Shown in pieces: positions 1 to 7,357 of a stretch of 30,819 nt of DNA. This stretch comes from an uncultured bacterium. Lineage in GTDB: Bacteria; Actinomycetota; Coriobacteriia; Coriobacteriales; Coriobacteriaceae. The notes under the pieces are model-generated. The model was not told where the DNA came from, did not search any database, and saw only the letters and a program-made list of their open reading frames with translations. Position numbers and translations under genes: made by a program. The stretch is from the NCBI GenBank assembly GCA_905215755.1, contig CAJMRE010000024.1, positions 1 to 30,819 on the forward strand, given 5' to 3'. Positions within the stretch are counted from its first letter, which is position 1. Each line of letters starts with the position of its first letter.

Positions 1-962
1 GGCTCTTCCATGATGGAACGCATGCGCTTGGCAGACGACTCGGCGGCAAACAGCTCGGACATCAGCATCAGCGCCTGATCAAAGGGCGCATAGATACGGC
101 TCACCATAAGCAGGAAGGCAAACAGCACCAAAAAGTCGACCTGCCCGGAGGCGACCATCGCGGCACCCGTGACCAGCGTGGTGGCAATGCCCAGACGCAG
201 GATGGCAAAGGCGGAGTTAACCAAAAGCCCGTTAGCGAGCTCGCCCTTGGTGGTCTCGCGCTCCTCGGCATCGATCACGGCGTTGAGCCCCTCAAGATAA
301 TGGGCCTCCTGGTTGGTGGCGCGGATCTCGCGAACGCAGTCGAGCGTCTCTTGAATAGCCTCGGTAACCTTGACCTTCTCGGCGCGCACGCGATCGAACA
401 CCGGGGTCATGGGACCGCGTGTTAGATACAGCACGGCAAAGGCCACGGGAACGCTCCAAAACGCCGCGATCGCCAGCTGCCAGCAAAAGAACAGCGACGC
501 CACGAACACAATGGCGCTTGCGATGATGGCACCCCAAAGCTCTCCCAGCACGTGGCTGTAGGCGTGCTCCATGGCCTGGACGTCACCCATGATGGTCTCG
601 GTTAAATCGGCCAGATCACGACGACCGAAAAACGACAGCGGCAGTTTGCGCAAGCGCTCGGCGATCTCCATACGCTGCTTGCCGCACTCCTCGTAAAAGA
701 TGCAGTAGGTGTAGTAATACTGCTGCCAGTTAGAGGCAAAGAGCAACACGAAAAAGACCAGGAGGCCACCCACGATCGGCAGGGCATCCGGCAGGTCAGC
801 CCCGCTGGCGAGATGCTCGACAAAGCCGGCCATAACCAGGAATAAAAAGCCCATGCCGGCCATGGTAATGAGATTGGTGAGCGTGGTCCAGAAAATGCCG
901 CGTTTTACGCCGGCGACGCCTTTATCGGATAGGAAATACTTCTTTTGGAATGAGGCGAACAT
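1..962 (-). CDS. ABC transporter, ATP-binding/permease half-transporter (partial; membrane domain only)
   Basis: The gene starts with ATG at 962 and runs off the left edge, so only the first ~320 residues are present. The visible part is an exporter-type transmembrane domain: it opens MFASFQKKYFLS, and hydrophobic segments follow at about residues 25-45, 55-75, 130-150, 155-175 and 245-270. The coupling-helix region around LRKLPLSFFGRRDLADLT is typical of type IV ABC exporters. The nucleotide-binding domain lies outside the window. The start codon directly follows the stop of the upstream half-transporter (TAA then ATG, no gap), so the two are translationally coupled and almost certainly form a heterodimer. 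By analogy with YbtP/YbtQ and IrtA/IrtB it should be the second half of a siderophore-type transporter, an inference that rests on its partner's ATPase motifs. Confidence 0.9.
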   Translation of the reverse strand, partial: MFASFQKKYFLSDKGVAGVKRGIFWTTLTNLITMAGMGFLFLVMAGFVEHLASGADLPDALPIVGGLLVFFVLLFASNWQQYYYTYCIFYEECGKQRMEIAERLRKLPLSFFGRRDLADLTETIMGDVQAMEHAYSHVLGELWGAIIASAIVFVASLFFCWQLAIAAFWSVPVAFAVLYLTRGPMTPVFDRVRAEKVKVTEAIQETLDCVREIRATNQEAHYLEGLNAVIDAEERETTKGELANGLLVNSAFAILRLGIATTLVTGAAMVASGQVDFLVLFAFLLMVSRIYAPFDQALMLMSELFAAESSAKRMRSIMEE

Positions 963-2789
963 TTAGGCCTCGCCTCCCTTCGTGACGGCGGCATCCGCGG
1001 TCGCAGCAGTGATCTTCCAGCTCGCGGCCTGTTCGTATTCGGCCCACATCTTGGCATACAGACCCTCTTGGGACAGCAACTCGGCATGGGTACCCGACTC
1101 CTGCACGCTGCCCTGGTTGAGCACCACGATTTGGTCTGCGCCCACTACAGTCGAGAGTCGGTGCGCAATCATAATGACCGTGCGACCCGCCGCCAGCTTG
1201 CTAAAGGCGCGCTGGATGAGCGCCTCGTTCTCGGGATCGGCAAACGCCGTGGCCTCATCGAGCACCACGATGGGCGCGTCTTTAAGGATTGCGCGGGCGA
1301 GTGCCACGCGCTGGACCTCGCCGCCCGAAAGATATGCTCCGCCGGCGCCGAGCATGGTATTGATGCCCTGTGGGAGCTTGGCCACAATGTCGTCGCACTG
1401 AGCTGCGGAGAGGGCCACACGCACTTCGTCGTCAGTGGCCGTAGGCTTGGAGGCGCGCACGTTATCGGCAAGTGTTTGCCGGAACAGCTGGTTGGTCTGG
1501 AACACGAAGGCGACCTGGTCCATAAGCTCGTGCGGATCCATATCGCGAACGTCCACGCCGCCTACGAGCACTCGACCCGAGGAAACATCCCAAAAACGCG
1601 GGATCAGGCTTGCGCAGGTTGACTTACCGCCACCCGAGGGACCCACCAGGGCGAGGGTGCTACCAGCGGAAACGCTAAAACTCACATGGCTGACAGCAGG
1701 TGCTTCGGCACCCTCGTAGGTAAAGCTCACATCCTCAAATCGCACGTCGCTGCCGGCAGGGTGCTTGGGTTGGGCGGGCACGGAGAGCTGCCTGGAATCC
1801 ATGATGCTTCGAATACGAGCCAGCGAATCGGCACTCATCTGAGAGGCCTCGCCCACAAACATGAGCTTGGTCATGGCCGTCGGCACCACGGCCGAAAATA
1901 TCGCGTAAAACGTGAAGTTGGCCATAAAATGCGCGAAGTCCGTCTCGCCCGGCGCCAACAGCAACGCCACGGGCAACAGGAATGCCACAAGACCATTGAG
2001 CGCGGTAAGGTTGAGTACCTGCGGACCTCGACAGAACGTGCCCGCATAGTTTTGTGCCATGTCGGCGTATTCGGCGATCGCATCGTGGAAGGCCTTAAAG
2101 GAGTAGACCGTCTGCTGAAACACCTTGACCACGGGGATGCCGCGTACGTATTCGGTGCCGGTTTTGTTCATCTTGACCAGCGCTCCCATGTAGGCCTTCA
2201 TGAACTCGGCGCCTTTGCCGCTCATCATGGTGGCCATGGCGCCAAACGAAACGACGACCGAGATGAGGCATGCCGCACCCAAGCGCCAATCGAGGGCGAA
2301 AAGCAGCACGAGCAAGCCCACGACCATGGCGGCGGCGCCTGCGATATCGGGCAGCATGTGTGCGAGCAAAGTCTCGGTGGAGGCGGCACATCCGTCTACA
2401 ACACGACGCAGCTCACCGGTGGCGTGCGTGTCAAAGTAGCCAAGCGGCAGCTTAAGCAGGTGCTCGCTCGTAGTTTTGCGAATATTGGATGCGCAGCGAA
2501 ACGCAGACAGGTGCGTGCACATGAGCCCCACGAAATAAGCTACGATGCTTGCCAGGGCAAAACCCACGGCCCACCAGCCATACATCGCGATATCGGTGGC
2601 TTCGCTCCAGTTAGGTGCCACGGCGATCAGATTGCGTGCGACAAGCCAAATGCACACGAACGGGCCAAAGCTCAGCAGCTGCGAGAGCGCCGAGAGCGCC
2701 ATGCCCAAATACGTTAGGAATTTGCGGTCACCAGCATATGCAAGCAGCTCGCCGATACCGCCGCCTTCCTTTTTTGATTCCTTTGCCAT
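963..2789 (-). CDS. ABC transporter, ATP-binding/permease half-transporter of the siderophore (YbtPQ/IrtAB-like) type
   Basis: This is a 608-residue half-transporter. About 330 residues of exporter-fold membrane domain precede a complete nucleotide-binding domain. Visible motifs are Walker A GPSGGGKST, signature LSGGEVQR, Walker B IVVLDEATAFADPENE and the switch histidine in IAHRLST. The DEATAFADPENE form of the D-loop is characteristic of YbtP/YbtQ and IrtA/IrtB. Those proteins have an exporter fold but import metal-siderophore complexes, so metallophore uptake is the preferred guess; multidrug export is the alternative. I chose ATG at 2789 because AGAAAGGA lies about six bases upstream; an in-frame ATG at 2852 lacks a ribosome-binding site. 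The gene is coupled to the next half-transporter and divergent from an AraC-type regulator. Confidence 0.9.
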   Translation of the reverse strand: MAKESKKEGGGIGELLAYAGDRKFLTYLGMALSALSQLLSFGPFVCIWLVARNLIAVAPNWSEATDIAMYGWWAVGFALASIVAYFVGLMCTHLSAFRCASNIRKTTSEHLLKLPLGYFDTHATGELRRVVDGCAASTETLLAHMLPDIAGAAAMVVGLLVLLFALDWRLGAACLISVVVSFGAMATMMSGKGAEFMKAYMGALVKMNKTGTEYVRGIPVVKVFQQTVYSFKAFHDAIAEYADMAQNYAGTFCRGPQVLNLTALNGLVAFLLPVALLLAPGETDFAHFMANFTFYAIFSAVVPTAMTKLMFVGEASQMSADSLARIRSIMDSRQLSVPAQPKHPAGSDVRFEDVSFTYEGAEAPAVSHVSFSVSAGSTLALVGPSGGGKSTCASLIPRFWDVSSGRVLVGGVDVRDMDPHELMDQVAFVFQTNQLFRQTLADNVRASKPTATDDEVRVALSAAQCDDIVAKLPQGINTMLGAGGAYLSGGEVQRVALARAILKDAPIVVLDEATAFADPENEALIQRAFSKLAAGRTVIMIAHRLSTVVGADQIVVLNQGSVQESGTHAELLSQEGLYAKMWAEYEQAASWKITAATADAAVTKGGEA

Positions 2790-2903
2790 GAGATTCCTTT
2801 CTAACGGCTTGAGAGTTAACCGTAATGAACTTATCATTGATGTGTTAGCCATGGCTCACAATCGAGCCAGGCGTGCACGTTTCCGCAAAGGAAGGGGACG
2901 CTT
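2790..2903. promoter_or_regulatory. Divergent intergenic region between the ABC transporter pair and the araC-type gene
   Basis: This 114-bp spacer must hold both promoters. It contains an AT-richer core (about 2815-2845) and a small inverted repeat, GGCTC-acaatc-GAGCC, at 2853-2868. I could not assign convincing -35/-10 pairs. An AraC-family operator here is expected from the divergent layout but is not proven by the sequence. Confidence 0.4.
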
Positions 2904-3908
2904 TTGAAAATGCATCGGGCCGCGACCGATATAACCGAGCTCTACGCACCGCAGTTTGAGCAGTTTGGCCTGGAGCTTACCGGCAAGGGCGCTGTCTTTA
3001 CCGGCGAGGTGGCAAACGATCGGGCGCACGGACGCGCATGGATCATGCCTCTCTCCCCTGCCTGCATTGTCATGGAGCATTTCATCACCCCGACGCACGA
3101 TATGTACCTGGCCGAATACACACCCGAACCATACGCCTGCGTGAGCGAGGTCAGCGCGCCCACGCTTACATGCATGCCCGAGGCTGGCATAACGCCCGCG
3201 AACCTTAAACCATTGCATGGACCGTGGCCAAACAATGCCGTTTGCAGCTTTATCCAAGATAGCTGTGGCGAGGAATTAAGCCCGCTGTTTGCGGGGGAAC
3301 TTTATCACTCGCGCTCGGTGCTCTTTTTGCCTGGATATTTTGACGAACTGGAGCACCGCTATCCCACCGAGTTCGCGGGAATCTTTGAGGCGTTTGCCGA
3401 GCCATGGCACGAGGAAGCGACGTCTGCCATCTGCCACACGCTGCGCCGGATTAACGAGGACCGCGCCCGCACCGTAGGCGGACACGTCTATATGCAGGGC
3501 ATCGTGGAGACCATGGTCGCGGAGCTCGCCTGTTCGCGCGCGGCCCACAAGCAGGCGCGGCAGGCGGCAGACACACGCGTCAGCATAACCATTGCCGAAG
3601 AAGCAACGGCAATGATTGAGCGCGCGCTCGACAAAGGCAGACATGTGGGTATCAACGAGGTGGCCGAGAGGCTCTACACAAGCCGCTCCAAACTATGCGC
3701 CACCTTTAAGGCCCAAACCGGCGAGTCCCTGGGCGCCTACATTCGCAGACGCCGTATGGAGCGAGCGCAGGACCTTTTGGCAGATAGCGCGCTCACGATA
3801 GCGCAGGTGGCAGAGCGTCTAGGCTACCCTCAGCAGGCCGCCTTCGCCCAAGCCTTCAAGCAATACACCGGCATGACACCCACGGCTTGGCGAAGCAAGC
3901 ATCGCTAA
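2904..3908 (+). CDS. AraC/XylS-family transcriptional regulator
   Basis: This is a 334-residue protein. The first ~220 residues form a ligand-sensing region I cannot assign to a known fold. The last ~105 form the AraC-type double helix-turn-helix: first helix pair around VGINEVAERLYTSRSKL, second around IAQVAERLGYPQQAAF, then the family-typical ending QYTGMTPTAWR. TTG at 2904 lies a good distance behind AAAGGAAGGGGA (2887-2898); ATG at 2910 is an alternative start two codons in. It is the only plus-strand gene in the window and is transcribed away from the siderophore-type ABC pair. By analogy with YbtA, which controls ybtPQ, it probably activates that pair in response to a metallophore or to metal status. 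Confidence 0.9.
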   Translation: MKMHRAATDITELYAPQFEQFGLELTGKGAVFTGEVANDRAHGRAWIMPLSPACIVMEHFITPTHDMYLAEYTPEPYACVSEVSAPTLTCMPEAGITPANLKPLHGPWPNNAVCSFIQDSCGEELSPLFAGELYHSRSVLFLPGYFDELEHRYPTEFAGIFEAFAEPWHEEATSAICHTLRRINEDRARTVGGHVYMQGIVETMVAELACSRAAHKQARQAADTRVSITIAEEATAMIERALDKGRHVGINEVAERLYTSRSKLCATFKAQTGESLGAYIRRRRMERAQDLLADSALTIAQVAERLGYPQQAAFAQAFKQYTGMTPTAWRSKHR

Positions 3909-3972
3909 GGCCCAAGCTCCCTGGCCGTAACGGAGCGATTAATTAGCCGCCGCCCGTCAGCTCACCCAGGAT

Positions 3973-5337
3973 CTAAACGTCAAGATGCGCACAATCAAGC
4001 GCCTTTTTGATAAGAGGGACAGATCGATCAGCCAAATACAACGGAATGTTGAGCACCCCGTCGTCGAGCTTTAGGTTCTTAAGTGAGTAGCGGACCCTCA
4101 ATGGAGTCGTCTCCGCATGCTTGTCGGCATAGTACTTAAGGCTCTTGGAATGAACGACCTCTCCCGATTTGACCTCGACGGGAACGATTTCGTTTCCGAC
4201 TTGAATCAAAAAATCGACTTCGTGCTTCGGCTTCTCGTTTGTCCAATAACGCGGAGCAGCATCTAACTGTGAAAGTAATGCCTGAAGCACATAGTTCTCG
4301 GCGAACGAACCTTTGAACTCCGAAAAAAGAGCATCCGAGATGGCAAAAGCGGACGCATCCAGCCTTGCCATGCGGCGCAGCAAGCCGACATCAAGACAGT
4401 AGACTTTAAATGCCTTGAGGTCATCGTACGCAGAGAGCGGCACACCACCGGCAGCATTAAGGCGAACCGCCGTGATGAGCCCAGCATCGGCAAGCCATTC
4501 CAGAGCATCCTCGTATTCTCGAGCACGAGCCCCCTCGCGCACCGCACCCCAAACGAACTTTTTGTTCTCGCGCGCCAACTGAGCTGGAATCGAGTTCCAT
4601 ATTTGCGAAAGCTTGGCGAACTGCGCACGGCCACCATGCTTGGCAAAATCGCGCTCGTAGGAATCCAAGAGATCAGACAACACCTTATCGACCTGAACGA
4701 TATCGCCCGTCTCCACCCACCGGCCAAGAGCCTCTGGCATGCCGCCGCATGCAAAATAACGACGAAGATGCTCGACGAGACGGACATGGAAGAAATCGGG
4801 CACTGTCTCGATCTGATCCAGGCCGCCAAGGTATTCGTCGTAGTTTGCAGCGCCCTCGGCTTTCAGAAACTCGGAAAAGCTCATGGGGCGCATCTCCATG
4901 AACTCGACCTTTCCCACCGGAAAAGCGCTGGTCTCACGGGACAAGCGAACGCCCAACAAAGACCCTGCGCATGCGACGTGATACTCGGGGGCCTCGTCAC
5001 AGAAGTATTTAAGGGCGCCGACTGCAGAAGGACAATCCTGGATCTCATCAATAATAAGCAGCGTTTCGCCGGGATCGATAGGCTGTCCAAGTGCCAGGGA
5101 AAGATTTGAGATGATCCGTCGAGGATCGCGCGTACCTTCGAAAAACTGAGCGTACTCGCTCTGTACCCCAGGTGACGGCTCCTCGAGCGTCAGATACACA
5201 AAATTGAGGTACGAGGTTCGGCCGAACTCCTTAAGCGCCCACGTCTTTCCAACCTGGCGCGCCCCCTTAAGGATAAGCGGCTTACGATATTCTGACGCTT
5301 TCCAAGCGTTAAGCTTGGCAATGATATCTCGCTGCAT
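3973..5337 (-). CDS. AAA (AAA_14) ATPase with C-terminal DUF4143 nuclease-like domain
   Basis: This is a 454-residue protein of the widespread AAA_14/DUF4143 family, whose role is largely unknown. Walker A is GARQVGKT at residues 25-32 and Walker B is LLIIDE at about 93-98, followed by the family-typical IQDCPSA. The C-terminal part contains EVDFL...VPVEVKSG, the D-xn-ExK arrangement of a PD-(D/E)XK nuclease core, usual for DUF4143. ATG at 5337 opens MQRDIIAKL, the usual start in this family. Its GC content looks clearly lower than gatCAB, suggesting acquisition. It stands alone, convergent with the araC-type gene, behind an upstream region with a large palindrome. Suggested roles for such proteins (defence, toxin-like regulation) are speculation here. 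Confidence 0.9.
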   Translation of the reverse strand: MQRDIIAKLNAWKASEYRKPLILKGARQVGKTWALKEFGRTSYLNFVYLTLEEPSPGVQSEYAQFFEGTRDPRRIISNLSLALGQPIDPGETLLIIDEIQDCPSAVGALKYFCDEAPEYHVACAGSLLGVRLSRETSAFPVGKVEFMEMRPMSFSEFLKAEGAANYDEYLGGLDQIETVPDFFHVRLVEHLRRYFACGGMPEALGRWVETGDIVQVDKVLSDLLDSYERDFAKHGGRAQFAKLSQIWNSIPAQLARENKKFVWGAVREGARAREYEDALEWLADAGLITAVRLNAAGGVPLSAYDDLKAFKVYCLDVGLLRRMARLDASAFAISDALFSEFKGSFAENYVLQALLSQLDAAPRYWTNEKPKHEVDFLIQVGNEIVPVEVKSGEVVHSKSLKYYADKHAETTPLRVRYSLKNLKLDDGVLNIPLYLADRSVPLIKKALDCAHLDV

Positions 5338-5370
5338 GACCGAACCTCCCGCAAAGAAACTTCCGTAAAC

Positions 5371-5417
5371 GTGATATTTCCCACATTTTACCCTAGGTAA
5401 AACGTGACATTTATCAC
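5371..5417. promoter_or_regulatory. 47-bp imperfect palindrome upstream of the AAA/DUF4143 gene (candidate operator)
   Basis: Two 22-bp arms, starting GTGATATTTC and ending ATTTATCAC, match at 17 of 22 positions around a 3-bp centre (CTA). The same stretch also reads as two direct repeats of AACGTGAYATTTNYCACATTT (about 5368-5388 and 5400-5420). It lies 34 bp before the ATG of the ATPase gene. A dimeric or tetrameric repressor/activator site for that gene is the simplest reading. Confidence 0.5.
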
Positions 5418-5463
5418 ATTTAAAGAAGTTTTAAGCTCATTTCGCCACACTTTCATCACATTC

Positions 5464-5492
5464 AAAAGGCGGAGGCGCATTTTGCGCCTCCG
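5464..5492 (-). terminator. Intrinsic terminator, probably for the gat operon
   Basis: Read on the minus strand, CGGAGGCGCA and TGCGCCTCCG form a 10-bp stem with an AAA loop, followed by CC and TTTT. It lies about 190 bp beyond the gatB stop, downstream of the long hairpin at 5542-5677, and may act with it. Confidence 0.6.
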
Positions 5493-5541
5493 TCACCATC
5501 TTTCCTATCAGCCCGCCTGACCCGAACGGCCGAGTCGTCAC

Positions 5542-5677
5542 GGAACCGAGGGGCCGAGCGCAGGGCCTTGCCTCTCAATGAGTTCCGCACGAACAGGAGG
5601 CGCCAGTGGCGCCTCCGTCGTGAGTCAGGACTGTCCGAAATTGAGAGGCAAGGCCCTGCGCCCGGCCCCTCGGTTCC
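5542..5677. repeat. Long inverted repeat with 38-bp near-perfect arms and a nested hairpin
   Basis: The arms are 5542-5579 and 5640-5677; they pair over 38 bp with one mismatch (at 5557). The 60-bp spacer carries its own perfect hairpin, GGAGGCGCC-AGT-GGCGCCTCC, at 5596-5616. The right arm ends 3 bp from the gatB stop codon, so the RNA would fold directly after gatB. The core GCGCCTCCGTC recurs in the hairpin at 5471-5491. No ORF of note lies inside. Confidence 0.85.
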
Positions 5678-5680
5678 CGC

Positions 5681-7357
5681 TTACGAGAGCGACGTTCTCA
5701 GCAACTCGTTGAAGAGCTTCGGGTTGCCCTTGCCGCGGCTCGCCTTCATGCACTGGCCCACCAAAAAGCCGATGACCTTCTGGTTGCCGTCACGATACTG
5801 CTGCGCCTGTTCGGCACAGTTTGCCAACACCTCGTCCACGATCGGCTGCAGCGCGCCGGCATCGCTCACCTGACGCATGCCGCGCTCGTCGACGATCTTG
5901 TTGGGGTCGTCGCCGGTCTGGGCCATGGCCTCAAAGACCTCGTGTGCCTGGTTGGAGCTGATGGCATCGGTCGCCAGCAGCTTAGCAAGGGCTGCCACCT
6001 GAGCCGGCGCAATACCGGACTCGGTCAGCGAGACACCCGCACCCTTAAGGTAGGCGATCATCTCGTTCACCAGCAGGTTTGCGACCGTCTGGGCCTCCTT
6101 GCCAGCCATACCGGCAGCGGCGGCCTCAAAGAACTCGGCAAACTCGGGGTCGCCGGCGATTTGCTCGGCATCGGCCGTCTTAATGCCAAAGTCGGCCTCA
6201 AAACGGGCGCGCTTGGCATCGGGCAGCTCGGGGATCTCGCCACGGCAGCGGTCGATGAACTCGTCGTCCAGATCAAACGGCGCCAGATCGGGATCGGGGA
6301 ACAGGCGATAGTCGTCGGCCGTTTCCTTCACACGCATGACTACGGTGCGTTTGCGGCTGGGCTCCCAGTGGCGGGTCTCCTGATAGATGATGCCGCCCTC
6401 CTCGAGCACCTCGGCCTGGCGGCAGATCTCGTAGGCAAGGCCGTCGTGCAGGCTCTTAAACGAGTTGAGGTTCTTGAGCTCGGTCTTGGTGCCCAGCTTG
6501 GTCTCGCCACGGCGACGCAGCGACACGTTGCCGTCGCAGCGCATGGAACCCTTCTCCATGGAGCAGTCCGAAATGCCCAGCGTCACAAAGATGCGGCGGA
6601 GCTTCTCCATAAACAGGCGAGCCTCCTCGGGCGTGCGCAGATCGGGCTCAGTCACGAGCTCAATCAAAGGCGTGCCGCAGCGGTTGTAGTCGACGAGTGA
6701 CTCGGCGGCGGCGGTAATGCGGCCCTCGGCACCGCCCACATGGACCATCTTGGCGGCATCCTCCTCCATGTGGATGCGCAGGATGCGGATGGGCACCGTG
6801 TAGGAACCGTCCTCGCGACGCTCGGGCATCTGCAGGTTGGACGCGTCGTAGCTGGCCAGGTGGCCGGCGCGCTGATTGCCCTCGCGCATGGTCGTCGTCA
6901 TGGACGTGGACAGGCCCTCGGCGTTGGCCGAAGCGCTCGCCAGGCTCTGGGCCTCGGCCTCGCCAAACGCACAGTCGGGGCGCTCGGCGGCACCGCGACC
7001 GGTCACGTCCAGATCCAGGTGACCGTACATGGCAAAGGCGACCGGGCCCTGCGTGGTCTGGAAGTTCTTGGCCATATCGGGATAGAAGTAGTGCTTGCGG
7101 TAGAACATCGAGTGGCGCTGAATCTCGCAGTTGGTGGCGAGGCCGGCCTTGACGATGCTCTCGATGGCGCGCTTGTTGGGCACCGGCAGGGCGCCGGGCA
7201 GGCCCAAGCACACCGGGCACACGTTGGCGTTGGGCTCGTCATCGTGGCTGAGCTTGCAGTTGCAAAACATCTTGGTATCGAGTGCGGTGAGCTCGGTGTG
7301 GATCTCCAGGCCGATCACGGCCTCCCAATCCTGCAGGACCTCGGAAAGCTCCTTCAT
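5681..7357 (-). CDS. gatB: Aspartyl/glutamyl-tRNA(Asn/Gln) amidotransferase subunit B
   Basis: GatB binds mischarged Glu-tRNA(Gln) or Asp-tRNA(Asn), phosphorylates the side chain and accepts ammonia from GatA. The start MKELSEVLQDWEAVIGLEIHTEL is typical. Zinc-ligand cysteines are C32, C34, C47 and C50 (FCNC...CPVC). Family landmarks include the RIHMEEDAAKM stretch, CSMEKGSMRCDGN, KNLNSFKS and the C-terminal YqeY-like tail ending GKGNPKLFNELL. At 558 residues it is about 70-80 longer than typical GatB. The excess lies at about residues 119-188, between the YGHLDLDV strand and RILRIHMEED, where S. aureus GatB has only a short loop. The ATG shares one base with the gatA stop (TAATG), so translation is coupled. 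Confidence 0.97.
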   Translation of the reverse strand: MKELSEVLQDWEAVIGLEIHTELTALDTKMFCNCKLSHDDEPNANVCPVCLGLPGALPVPNKRAIESIVKAGLATNCEIQRHSMFYRKHYFYPDMAKNFQTTQGPVAFAMYGHLDLDVTGRGAAERPDCAFGEAEAQSLASASANAEGLSTSMTTTMREGNQRAGHLASYDASNLQMPERREDGSYTVPIRILRIHMEEDAAKMVHVGGAEGRITAAAESLVDYNRCGTPLIELVTEPDLRTPEEARLFMEKLRRIFVTLGISDCSMEKGSMRCDGNVSLRRRGETKLGTKTELKNLNSFKSLHDGLAYEICRQAEVLEEGGIIYQETRHWEPSRKRTVVMRVKETADDYRLFPDPDLAPFDLDDEFIDRCRGEIPELPDAKRARFEADFGIKTADAEQIAGDPEFAEFFEAAAAGMAGKEAQTVANLLVNEMIAYLKGAGVSLTESGIAPAQVAALAKLLATDAISSNQAHEVFEAMAQTGDDPNKIVDERGMRQVSDAGALQPIVDEVLANCAEQAQQYRDGNQKVIGFLVGQCMKASRGKGNPKLFNELLRTSLS

